Of a stretch of 64,000 bases of DNA, positions 23,002-34,288 are shown one piece after another. The notes beneath the pieces are model-generated. The model was given only the letters and a program-made list of their open reading frames with translations, was not told the DNA's origin and did no database searches. This stretch comes from Phycisphaerales bacterium. Lineage in GTDB: Bacteria > Planctomycetota > Phycisphaerae > Phycisphaerales > UBA1924. The DNA is taken from positions 124,001-188,000 of the forward strand of contig JAFIFZ010000079.1 of NCBI GenBank assembly GCA_020831775.1, given 5' to 3'. Made by a program: the position numbers and the translations under genes. Within the stretch, counting starts at the first letter, position 1. The number at the start of each line of letters is the position of its first letter.

Positions 23002-24525
23002 TCAGCAGCCGTCGGCAAACGCCGTCAGGTAGTCGAAGAAGTCCGCCGCGTCGATCGCGCCGTCCTTGTTGAAGTCGGCCCGCTCGTGCCCGGCGACGAA
23101 GTAGTCGAGGAACATGAAGAAGTCGCCCGCGTGCACCGAGCCGTCACCATGCATGTCCGCAGGGCACGCATCCAAGGGCGAGAACTCGATCGCGCCGAGG
23201 TCCACGATCGCCCCGGTCCCAACACCGGTATTCGTCGTGTCCGGATCGTCAACGAACCGATCGCCGCCGAGCAGATCCACCGTCACACCGCTCGGCACCT
23301 CTTCGTTGTTGCCCGCATCGATCGCCGGCGACCCGGGCAGCGGCGCAAAGTCCGCGTCGAGCATCGGGTCGGCGAAGATCAAGCCGTCGCCGAGGCTCGC
23401 GATCGCGGTGCCGTTGATCAGCGTCCACGCGACATCGATCTGTCCCTGCCCGCAGATCTCAAGGCTGGATGGGCCGATCTCGTTGCCCGAGAAGATGCTG
23501 TTCCGCACGGTCGGTCCGAGCCCCATCCGCGCGAACACGCCCCACTGGTTGTTGTCCACGACGGTGCAGTTGACGATCAGCGGCTCAGAGTTGTTCACAA
23601 GAATCGCGCCCTGCGAGCACAGGCTGCCCGTCACGAGCGTGTTGACGATCTCGATCGGGCTCGAACCCGATATGTACAGCGCCCCGCCCGCGAAGCCGTG
23701 GTTCTGAACGAACCTGGAGCGATCGATCCGCCCGGTCACAGAAGACAGGAACAGCCCGCCGCCGGCCTGCGTGTTGTAAGTGACATTGCCGTCGATGTTG
23801 ACCGTCGCCTCACCGTTCTCGACCGCGTTGAGGCGGGAGATATCCAGGTCGGCCGACACGATGTACCCGCCCCCGCCGTTGGTCCCCGAGATGTTCCGCG
23901 ACAGTTCCAGCCCGTCGGCCGTCACCGAGCCGCCCACGACGAACAGCCCGCCGCCGTTGCTGGGAGTGTTGTGGTCCTGGATGCGCACGTCGCGCAGGGT
24001 GACGTTGCTCGCCCAGGCGTGGAGCCCGCCGCCGACCGGCGCCTGGTTCGCCTCGATCGTCACCCGCTCGAGCGTGACCGAAGCGTGTCGCACGCGGACG
24101 CCCCCGCCCTCGAGCCCCCTGTTGCCGGAAACCACCGAATCACGGATCACCGGCGCCCCGCCGGTCACGGCAAGCCCCGTCCCGTCGTTCGTGCTCGGCG
24201 AGTTGGCCGCCCCGGTGATCGTGAACCCCACGACCTCGGCGTTCCCATGGATCCGAAGGGCGAAGCCCCCGCCACCCGCGTCGATCACCGTCTCGGCCGC
24301 GCCGCCCTCGCCGACCAGTCGGATCGCCTTGCCCAAAATCTCCACCCGCTCGGCGTAAACCCCGGGCGCAACCAGCACCGTATCGCCACTCTCCGCCAGC
24401 GCGACCGCCGCCCCGATGGTGGGCGCATCGGCCGGCACCCGGATCGTCGCCTGCCCAAACGCCATGCCCGCCGCGGCAAAGACAGCAAACGACGAACCCA
24501 TCCGCTTTGACCATTTCCGTTCCAT
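23002..24525 (-). CDS. Secreted right-handed beta-helix protein with GC-dockerin tail (copy 2)
   Basis: 507 residues, the same length as the neighbour at 21248 and collinear with it. Signal peptide MERKWSKRMGSSFAVFAAAG, beta-helix coils to about 370, then SPAIDAGNNEEVPSGVTVDL and the double EF-hand tail ending ADGC with the same altered first loop (DMHGDGSVHAGD). Differences between copies cluster in the middle coils (about 190-330), where surface specificity would be expected to diverge. Function as for copy 1: exported, possibly polysaccharide-binding or -cleaving, unproven. Confidence 0.9.
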   Translation of the reverse strand: MERKWSKRMGSSFAVFAAAGMAFGQATIRVPADAPTIGAAVALAESGDTVLVAPGVYAERVEILGKAIRLVGEGGAAETVIDAGGGGFALRIHGNAEVVGFTITGAANSPSTNDGTGLAVTGGAPVIRDSVVSGNRGLEGGGVRVRHASVTLERVTIEANQAPVGGGLHAWASNVTLRDVRIQDHNTPSNGGGLFVVGGSVTADGLELSRNISGTNGGGGYIVSADLDISRLNAVENGEATVNIDGNVTYNTQAGGGLFLSSVTGRIDRSRFVQNHGFAGGALYISGSSPIEIVNTLVTGSLCSQGAILVNNSEPLIVNCTVVDNNQWGVFARMGLGPTVRNSIFSGNEIGPSSLEICGQGQIDVAWTLINGTAIASLGDGLIFADPMLDADFAPLPGSPAIDAGNNEEVPSGVTVDLLGGDRFVDDPDTTNTGVGTGAIVDLGAIEFSPLDACPADMHGDGSVHAGDFFMFLDYFVAGHERADFNKDGAIDAADFFDYLTAFADGC

Positions 24526-24689
24526 CTCGATCCCCTTTTTCCGCGGGCCTACGAGAACCGCCGGTCCTGACCCTGCTGATTACGGGACGCTTGGGGAGGA
24601 CTTCGGCCGCTGTTGAGAACGCGGATTCACTGCGCGAACAGATTTTTTTAGGGATAGAATTGGGCTCAATCCGTCCGGACGCAGTCGCT

Positions 24690-25496
24690 TCAACCGTCCG
24701 TGCGGTACGAAGGAAGACCAGCGCCACCCATCGTGCGAAAGCGGGCGAAGTAAGCCCTGTCCGCGACTGTCCACCACACGAGCGGATAGACGCAGAAAAA
24801 CACCCACCATGCGCCGATGTAGGCGGGGAGCACATACAAGCTCACCATGATCTCGAACCAATCGTTGTAGCCGAGACGGTGCATCTCAATCAGACAGACT
24901 ATTCCGACGCTCCAGCGGAGCACCAGGAAAGTCACCAGCGAAGGTAGAAAGTAAATCCAGGCCCTCAACAAGTGAGCGACGCTCAATGCCCCGGACCGAC
25001 GGAGGAGCCAAAACCCAATGCTCACAATCAACGACAACGCCGCCGCCGTTGTAGTCTCGGCAACGGGATACCCGGCATCGGTAAGCCACCTCCAGATGTC
25101 TTCATCGACGCCAGAGATCGCCAACGGTCTGCCCGACCGGTGGATCGAAAACGCCAGCAGCAAGAGACCGATCGCCAGCACCGTCCCCGTTGTCAACGAG
25201 CAGTAAAGCAACAGCCTTCGCCACCGCACCGGCGGCGTCAGCGCGGCCCGCCCCAGAACCAGCGACGGCCGAAACAACCCCGCGAAGTACACCGGCAGCA
25301 AGCAGAGCAGGAGCGAACCCGACGCCCGCTCAACCGAAAACAGCCCGGGGCCGGACCGGATCAGGTCACGCCGTTCGATGTTCTCGCCGCACTCTGCACA
25401 CAGCCATGCCCGATCGGGCGGACCGTCGTCGAGCTCATGCGACTGCGAATAGCCGCAAACCGGACAGTGCTGAGCCGTGAGCGTGCCCCCCTCCAC
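24690..25496 (-). CDS. Zinc-ribbon multi-pass membrane protein of unknown function
   Basis: 268 residues from a GTG at 25496, 6 nt after the DUF1501 stop, so probably the last gene of that operon. The N-terminus carries a zinc ribbon, CPVCGYS (about 11-17) and CAECGE (about 33-38). It is followed by about five hydrophobic segments (around 58-76, 92-116, 146-165, 180-200, 218-240). No enzymatic motif. Similar zinc-ribbon membrane proteins are frequent and uncharacterised in planctomycetes. Its composition is less GC-rich than its neighbours near the 3' end. Confidence 0.75.
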   Translation of the reverse strand: MEGGTLTAQHCPVCGYSQSHELDDGPPDRAWLCAECGENIERRDLIRSGPGLFSVERASGSLLLCLLPVYFAGLFRPSLVLGRAALTPPVRWRRLLLYCSLTTGTVLAIGLLLLAFSIHRSGRPLAISGVDEDIWRWLTDAGYPVAETTTAAALSLIVSIGFWLLRRSGALSVAHLLRAWIYFLPSLVTFLVLRWSVGIVCLIEMHRLGYNDWFEIMVSLYVLPAYIGAWWVFFCVYPLVWWTVADRAYFARFRTMGGAGLPSYRTDG

Positions 25497-25502
25497 GATG
25501 CC

Positions 25503-26816
25503 CTACCCCCTGACCACATCCACCGGCCGGAAGTCCCGCCCCAGCACCGTCCGCACATCCGCCTTCAGCCACTTCGCCAGAATCGCGGCGTACACCGACC
25601 GGAAGTCCGTGTGGTACTTCAGGTCGCCCTGGTCGAGGTCCGTCAGTGAGGGGTGGGCCCCGTGCACGCCCGGGCGCACCATCGGGCCGAACAGGAACAT
25701 CGGCGCGGCCGTCCCGTGGTCGGTCCCGCCCGAGCCGTTCTGCCCGACGCGACGCCCGAACTCGCTGAAGCTCATCGTCAGCACGCGATCGGCGTTGTCC
25801 TGCCGCTTCAGGTCGTTGTAAAACGCCGAGGTCGCCTCGGCGAGCTGGGTGAGCAGCCTGGCGTGGGCGCCCTGCGCGCCGCCCTGGCCCGCGTGCGTGT
25901 CGAACCCGCCGAGCGTCGCGTAGTACACACGCGTCGGCATGCCGGCGCGGATCATGCTCGCGATCATCGCAAGCTGCTGCGCAAGACGCGAGTTCGGATA
26001 ACGCACCAGCGGCCGGGCAGCCACGGCCTTGCGGATCAGGTCCGAGCTCACGCGCGCGTCGAGCGCAGTCCGCGTCAGGAACTCGGCGTTGCCGTGATGA
26101 TGATCCTCGCGGGCCGAGAGGCGCTCCTTGGCAGCGGCCAGTGCAGAGTGGATGTCCTCGCCCGTCCAGCGGAACAGATCGGCCGACTCGAAACTGATCG
26201 GCTGCAGACTGTCGCCCTGCAGCGCAAGCGGCGCGACACGCCCGATCGCGATCGGGGGTTGCACGGCCGAGCGAGGCTCCTCGCCCTCGGGCGTGCCCGA
26301 CTCGCCCTTGCCGTAGCCGCAGCACTGGCTGTCGATGTAGCGTCCGAGCCAGCCGTTGCCGGTGCCGTTGGTGTCGGCGGTCTGCCAGATGTCCATGGAC
26401 ATGAAGTGCGAGCGGTTCGGGTTCGGGTAGCCCACGCCCTGCACGATGGTGCACAGCCCCTCGTCGTACAGGTTCTTGATCGGCCCCATCGCCGGGTGCA
26501 GGCCGATGCCCTGCTCCTGCGAGAGCCCGATCGCGTCCTGCTGGCGGACGCCGATGCCCGGGCGGGCTCGGTAGTACTGATCGTGCGCAAACGGGATCAC
26601 CGTGTTCAGACCGTCGTTGCCGCCCGAGAGCTGGATCACCACCAGCACATTGCCCTGCGGCACACCCGCCAGCGAGCTGAGCGCCTCCGTCGGCCCGGGC
26701 ATCGCCAAGGCCGAACGCTGCAGAAACGCCGGCACCGCCAGCGTCGCCGAGGCGAGCGTCAGCCCCCGGTGCAGGAACTGGCGCCGAGTGAACGCGTTGA
26801 CATCGTGCAGGTCCAT
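25503..26816 (-). CDS. DUF1501 family exported protein
   Basis: 437 residues; the ATG at 26816 follows AGAGGAA. The N-terminus has a Tat-like signal (TRRQFLHRGLTLASATLAVP), as usual in DUF1501 proteins. VVIQLSGGNDGLNTVIPF, GVGYPNPNRSHFMSMDIWQT and GFDTHAGQ are family signatures; the fold resembles sulfatases/alkaline phosphatases, but catalytic function has not been shown to my knowledge. It follows the DUF1800 gene by 92 nt; this DUF1800-DUF1501 pairing is widespread in planctomycetes and implies a shared role. Confidence 0.92.
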   Translation of the reverse strand: MDLHDVNAFTRRQFLHRGLTLASATLAVPAFLQRSALAMPGPTEALSSLAGVPQGNVLVVIQLSGGNDGLNTVIPFAHDQYYRARPGIGVRQQDAIGLSQEQGIGLHPAMGPIKNLYDEGLCTIVQGVGYPNPNRSHFMSMDIWQTADTNGTGNGWLGRYIDSQCCGYGKGESGTPEGEEPRSAVQPPIAIGRVAPLALQGDSLQPISFESADLFRWTGEDIHSALAAAKERLSAREDHHHGNAEFLTRTALDARVSSDLIRKAVAARPLVRYPNSRLAQQLAMIASMIRAGMPTRVYYATLGGFDTHAGQGGAQGAHARLLTQLAEATSAFYNDLKRQDNADRVLTMSFSEFGRRVGQNGSGGTDHGTAAPMFLFGPMVRPGVHGAHPSLTDLDQGDLKYHTDFRSVYAAILAKWLKADVRTVLGRDFRPVDVVRG

Positions 26817-26908
26817 CGTTCGATTCCTCTCAGCCCGACCGCGATCGCCCAAGCCCTGTGGCACTGGCGGCTTGCCCGCCAGTGTCTCCTGTCACCACTC
26901 CGCCCGAC

Positions 26909-28492
26909 TCAGCACAACTGATACTCCGGCATCGCCGTCGCAAGCAGCAGCACGCCCGTCAACATGTCGTTCGTCGGCCTGCCGCCGTTCTCGGCGATGA
27001 ACGACGCGATGATCCGCTCCGCCTCGGGCGTCCTGCGCCCCAGCGTCGCCCGCAGCAGGTACGGCGCAAGTCGCTCCGGATCGTTCGAGGCGCCCGGGTC
27101 GGCCCGTTCCAGTTCCGCCAGCACGCCCGTCGCGTCGAAGGCAGCATTGTCCCGACGCCCGCGCCCCGCCGGAACGCCCGTCAGCAGGTACGCCAGCGCA
27201 TTCTGGCGCACAAACAGCGTCGATGTGTTGATCCAGGTCCGCCCGCCGGGCCACCCCCGCACGCTCGGCGGCTGGAACAACTCCTGCCCCATCAGCCCCA
27301 TCGCGTCGGCGAGAAGATTCAGATCCCGAGCCGGCGTGAGCAGCGACCGCACCGCCCCAACCACAAGCTCCGCCGGGCTCTTGATCTTGTCGTTGCGGAA
27401 ACCCGCGTGGTAGAAGTGATCGCTGCGGAACAGACGCTTCAGCGCGGGCTTCAGGTCGTAGTTCGACTGTGAAATCACCGTCGCCAGCCGCCCGAGAAAG
27501 CTCCGTGTCTCCCGGTCGATCTCGCGCACATCGGCGGGCAGGTCGGCGACAAAGAATGAGTACAGCCTCGCCGCGATGAACTCCGCGCACGCACGCCTCG
27601 CCAGGATCGCATCGACAAAGCCGTCCCCGTCGATCGTCCCGCGCCGGCCGAGGATCCTCTTTGTCCCGCGGTCGTGGGCCTGCTCGTTGAACACGAACTC
27701 GTTGTGCTCGAAGGTGTACCCCGTCAGCGCCCTCGCCCCCTCCTTGATGTCGTTCTCGGTGTAGTTGCCCACGCCGAGGCTAAAGAGCTCCAGCAGCTCG
27801 CGCGCCAGATTCTCGTTGGGCCGGCGCCGGTTGCTCCGCTGGTTGTCCAGGTACGCCAGCATCGCCGGGTCGCGGATGATCCCGCGCAACAGCCGCCCGA
27901 AGTTCCCCGTCGCGTTGGCGCGGAAGAACTGGTTCTGCATATACGCGTGGTAGCTGTTCTCGATCTTCCGGTAGCCCGTCGCGAAGTGCCCGTGCCAGAA
28001 GAGCGTCATCTTCTCTTCAAGCGGGCGAGGCGACTCGACCATGCGCGCCAGCCACCAACGGCGAACATCACGGATCTGCGTCCGGTCGGCACGCTGCTGC
28101 TCCTGACGCCGCAGCCGGAACCGCGCGACCACATCCTCGTCCTGGTTCTGCAACGCCGCGCGGTACCGCCGACGCTCCTCCTCGGTCGGGGGCCGCATGA
28201 TCTCAGAGTCGAAGTCCTCCGCACCCGGCCGCTCGAACGCAACACGCTCGTAATCGACGATGTGGTCGACCGCCCGCTCAACACCCATCGAGACCAGCGC
28301 CTGGATCTGCGAGGGCGTGCCCCCGAACCCCGCGCGCCACAAAAGGTGCCTCGCCTCCTCGTACCCGAACGAGCCACTCGGCAGCCGCCCCAAATGAGAC
28401 AGCGGCTGAGACTGCGGCCGCCCGGTGTCGCTCGTGGCTCGCTCCCGGTCGGTCCCGGATGAAGTCTGCACGCTCTGGGTTCGGCTGGTCAT
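26909..28492 (-). CDS. DUF1800 family protein
   Basis: 527 residues from the ATG at 28492 (AAGGGA upstream). Family motifs include HLLWRAGFGGTPSQI near residue 48, KMTLFWHGHFATG near residue 158, NENLARELLELFSLGVGNYTE near residue 225 and FQPPSVRGWPGGRTWINTST near residue 410. No classical signal peptide is evident. DUF1800 proteins have no assigned activity; they are nearly always next to DUF1501 genes, as here, and are thought to act with them at the cell envelope (inference). Confidence 0.92.
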   Translation of the reverse strand: MTSRTQSVQTSSGTDRERATSDTGRPQSQPLSHLGRLPSGSFGYEEARHLLWRAGFGGTPSQIQALVSMGVERAVDHIVDYERVAFERPGAEDFDSEIMRPPTEEERRRYRAALQNQDEDVVARFRLRRQEQQRADRTQIRDVRRWWLARMVESPRPLEEKMTLFWHGHFATGYRKIENSYHAYMQNQFFRANATGNFGRLLRGIIRDPAMLAYLDNQRSNRRRPNENLARELLELFSLGVGNYTENDIKEGARALTGYTFEHNEFVFNEQAHDRGTKRILGRRGTIDGDGFVDAILARRACAEFIAARLYSFFVADLPADVREIDRETRSFLGRLATVISQSNYDLKPALKRLFRSDHFYHAGFRNDKIKSPAELVVGAVRSLLTPARDLNLLADAMGLMGQELFQPPSVRGWPGGRTWINTSTLFVRQNALAYLLTGVPAGRGRRDNAAFDATGVLAELERADPGASNDPERLAPYLLRATLGRRTPEAERIIASFIAENGGRPTNDMLTGVLLLATAMPEYQLC

Positions 28493-28538
28493 CCGATCGA
28501 TTCCCTTCGCTCGCCGCCCACGCCGCGGCTCTCGCTCC

Positions 28539-28567
28539 AGTCTACAACGGGCCGCCCCCCGCCCCAA
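28539..28567 (-). promoter_or_regulatory. Putative promoter of the DUF1800-DUF1501 operon
   Basis: On the minus strand, TTGGGG (28567-28562), 17 nt, TAGACT (28544-28539), 46 nt before the DUF1800 start. The -35 match is poor. Confidence 0.3.
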
Positions 28568-28637
28568 TTGCCGCGGCAGCCGCAAAAAACCGTCCGAGAA
28601 AACCCACGAGAACCCCCCTCTCAGATCCAAAAACAAA

Positions 28638-28663
28638 GGCCCGGCCCCCTTCGGAGCCGGGCC
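28638..28663 (-). terminator. Terminator after the M28 peptidase gene
   Basis: On the minus strand, GGCCCGGC pairs with GCCGGGCC around a 10-nt loop, followed by TTTGTTTTTGG, 23 nt beyond the stop at 28686. Confidence 0.8.
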
Positions 28664-28685
28664 GGATCTGCTGTGCAAACAAGAA

Positions 28686-30695
28686 TCAGCCCTGGTCGCG
28701 CCCCTGCAGCACGACCGTCGTCGTCTGACGCTCGCCTTCACGCACGAAGACGACCTCGACCTCGTCGCCCGGGTTGTGCTCGCTGAGCAGCGGCATCCAC
28801 GCCTCGACCGACTCGACCCGCTTGCCGCCCCACTCGACGATCAGGTCGCCCTGCTTCAGGCCCGCAAGGTCCGCCGAGGTCCCCTCGAACACCTCGCCGA
28901 CCAGGATCCCCGGCTCCTCGCCCGCGTAATCGCCCGGCGCGATCCCGAAACGCACATTCACACGAACCCGCGGCACGCCGGACTGCATCGTCCCACGCCC
29001 CGTCCGCGTGAAGCTCAGCGCCTCCTCGCGGGTGACGAGTTCCGAAGCGATCGCGTACGCCAGGCGGCAGACCTCCACCGCCCCGGTCCGGTTGATGAAG
29101 TCGCTGATGTCCTCGGGCATGTGGTAGACCGAGTGCAGTCCCGTGTGGAAAAACAGCACCGGGATCCCGGCCCCGTAGAAGACCGAGTGGTCGCTCGGAC
29201 CCGTCCCGCCCGCAACGCGTCGGACCGTCAGCCCGCTCGAACCGATGTGCCGGTCGAGGATCTCGGTGAACTCCTCGGCCGTGCCTGTGCCGAACAGGTC
29301 CATGTTGCCGTCGCGCAGGTAGCCGATCATGTCCAGGTTGATCATGGCGTAGTGCTTTTCGATCGGGCGGATCGGGTTCTGCACATAGTGGCGCGCCCCC
29401 AGCAGACCCATCTCCTCGGCGCCGTAGCCCATGAACAGGATCGATCGCCGCGGCTCGTCCCCCATCTCCGCGTACGCCTTGCTGAACTTCTCGGCCAAGA
29501 GCAGCACTCCAGCCGTGCCCGACGCGTTGTCGTCGGCGCCCGGGTGCAGCGCACCGCGCCCGCGAGCCCCGGCCCGCGAGCCGAAGCTCCCGTAGCCCAC
29601 ATGGTCGTAGTGCCCGCCGATGACGAGCAGCTCCTCGGCGAGATCGCCCGAGCCGGGGAGCAGCGCCGCGACATTCCAGGTTTCGACGCGCTCGCGCCCG
29701 ACCTCTGCCGCCAGCACAACCGACGCGCCGTCGATCACCTCGACGACCGCGCCCTCGTCGGCCTTCTCCCGCAGCTCGACAAGGCTCGCCCCGTGCGCCT
29801 CAGCGAGCTTGCCCGCCGCGTCGTGGCTCATCATCACCACCGGCCCCGGGAAACGCAGGCGCCCGCGGAATTCATCGGTCCGCGAGAGCTGGTTGATCCT
29901 CGGGTCATCAGCGCCCGGAGGGTTGACCAGAATCACCCCCGTCGCCCCACGCGTAAACGCGGCCTGAACCTTGGCGTTCAGCCCCGAGGCCGAAGTCCAT
30001 CCTTCGCCCTCACGCCAGCGGCTCGTGCCGTCTTCGCTGATCGGCTCGAACCGGAACATCATCGCGATGTGCCCTGAGAGATCCGCGTCCTCCGTGTAGC
30101 TCGTATACCCGTCCGGGCCGGACTCGATCGAGTAACCCACGAAGACCACCGGGCCCGCCGCCGCCCCGTCGCCGCTGGTCCCCAGCACCGTGAAATCACG
30201 GTGCTCGCTGAGCGTTTTGGGCGAGCCCCCGGTCACGACCTGGGCAAACGCGACCGTCGCCGAGACGCCCCCGCCGACCTCGAACGACTGACGGAACGAC
30301 GATTCGGGCGTCACGATCTCAGAGCCGTCGATGTCTTCAACGCTCGGGAACGCGGGCTTGAGCCCCATCCGCTCGAAGTTGAACGCGAGGTACTCCGCCG
30401 CGAGCTCTTTGCCCCGCGTGCCGGCTGCACGCCCCTCGAAGAACGGGTTCGCCAGCGTGCGCACATGCTCGTCGAAGCGGCGCACCTGCGGGTCGAGCTG
30501 GGCGAACAGGTCCGCCAGCGGCTTCTCACCGCCGACCGTGATCGTGCGCTCGCGCGACTCGGTCTCCTCCGAGGCGATGGCGTGCTGGAGCCCGCTGGCC
30601 GCCACGACCGCCGCGGCGACCGCGACCAATCCCATGCTGGATGGGCCGACACGGGAATGGCGGACTCGGGAAGAAACGATTCTGGAAAGCCGCAT
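28686..30695 (-). CDS. Exported M28 family metallopeptidase with PA and PDZ domains
   Basis: 669 residues; ATG at 30695 after AAGGGAG, with a signal-anchor or signal peptide around 18-43. A PA-type insert (about 130-335) precedes the M28 core: zinc ligands and catalytic residues are visible in IGGHYDHVG, HPGADDNASGT, GYGAEEMGLLG, INLDMIGYL and the final HSVYHMPED. A PDZ domain (about 590-669, GILVGEVFEGTSADLAGLKQGD) closes the protein. The family are di-zinc aminopeptidases or related hydrolases; substrate unknown. It diverges from gcvP. Confidence 0.93.
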   Translation of the reverse strand: MRLSRIVSSRVRHSRVGPSSMGLVAVAAAVVAASGLQHAIASEETESRERTITVGGEKPLADLFAQLDPQVRRFDEHVRTLANPFFEGRAAGTRGKELAAEYLAFNFERMGLKPAFPSVEDIDGSEIVTPESSFRQSFEVGGGVSATVAFAQVVTGGSPKTLSEHRDFTVLGTSGDGAAAGPVVFVGYSIESGPDGYTSYTEDADLSGHIAMMFRFEPISEDGTSRWREGEGWTSASGLNAKVQAAFTRGATGVILVNPPGADDPRINQLSRTDEFRGRLRFPGPVVMMSHDAAGKLAEAHGASLVELREKADEGAVVEVIDGASVVLAAEVGRERVETWNVAALLPGSGDLAEELLVIGGHYDHVGYGSFGSRAGARGRGALHPGADDNASGTAGVLLLAEKFSKAYAEMGDEPRRSILFMGYGAEEMGLLGARHYVQNPIRPIEKHYAMINLDMIGYLRDGNMDLFGTGTAEEFTEILDRHIGSSGLTVRRVAGGTGPSDHSVFYGAGIPVLFFHTGLHSVYHMPEDISDFINRTGAVEVCRLAYAIASELVTREEALSFTRTGRGTMQSGVPRVRVNVRFGIAPGDYAGEEPGILVGEVFEGTSADLAGLKQGDLIVEWGGKRVESVEAWMPLLSEHNPGDEVEVVFVREGERQTTTVVLQGRDQG

Positions 30696-30956
30696 GCGGA
30701 AGACTCCCTTGCCTCCGGCCGCCGGGCGCGTTCCGCCCCGCCGGTTCAGATCCCGTGACCGCCCGCCGGAACCGCTGCCGGCAAGGCAAACTCGCCGGCC
30801 GGAGCATCGGTCCCGGCCCGGCCGCGAAACACCAGTGTACAGGCCGGGCACGCCCGACCACGACGCAATCTCACCCTACAGTCAGCCGGTGGACCGCGTT
30901 GCGGCTCGAAAGGTCCCGCCGCACACACACCCCCCGCTGTTTCCCGGAAGAGGCGC

Positions 30957-33995
<3,039 letters not shown>

Positions 33996-34288
33996 CCCCA
34001 TCCTTATAGGCAAAATACCCTATCGTCTCGGCGTTCGACTTCGGGCCGACTCTGCGTTGAATTACGCACGCTAGATTCCGGTGCGGAGTACACAGTTCAC
34101 CCTGTGCACTTCCCGTGGATAACGCTCGCAGCGACTAAAGCGTATACCCCAGGCAGTTTTACGAAACGACAGCCTGTCCACGCAACGCCGTGATGCCAGA
34201 GACCGGTCCGCCCCCGACACTGGCGGTAGTGTCTGCACGGACCCGCTCCCTTTGGCAGACTGTCCTGCCCAAGAGCGGAGCGAGACAG
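33996..34288. other. Intergenic region upstream of thyX
   Basis: 293 nt with no gene. It is lower in GC than its surroundings and contains an operator-like palindrome at 34087-34110. Confidence 0.6.
34087..34110. promoter_or_regulatory. Operator-like inverted repeat upstream of thyX
   Basis: Arms AGTACACAG and CTGTGCACT flank a 6-nt spacer TTCACC; 8 of 9 positions are complementary. It is 178 nt before the thyX start in otherwise featureless DNA. The binding factor is unknown. Confidence 0.4.

Larger units (their letters stand above)
21248..24645 (-). repeat. Tandem duplication of a beta-helix gene with its upstream region
   Basis: Two 507-codon genes start 1754 nt apart and are near-identical over long stretches, including the signal peptide and the last 150 residues. 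The non-coding leaders are duplicated too: 22813-22895 and 24566-24648 share GATTACGGGACGC, GGGGAGGACTTCGGCCGCTG and GAACGCGGATTCACTGC. Confidence 0.9.

Noticed and set aside
21248-24645. Duplicated beta-helix region as a mobile element
   Set aside because: No transposase, terminal inverted repeats or target-site duplications; simple tandem duplication is enough.
30700-30956. Glycine riboswitch upstream of gcvP
   Set aside because: I could not find the conserved glycine aptamer core in the 260-nt gap.
34113-34121. DnaA-box-like CGTGGATAA suggesting a replication origin
   Set aside because: Only a single near-match box, no cluster, no dnaA or dnaN nearby.
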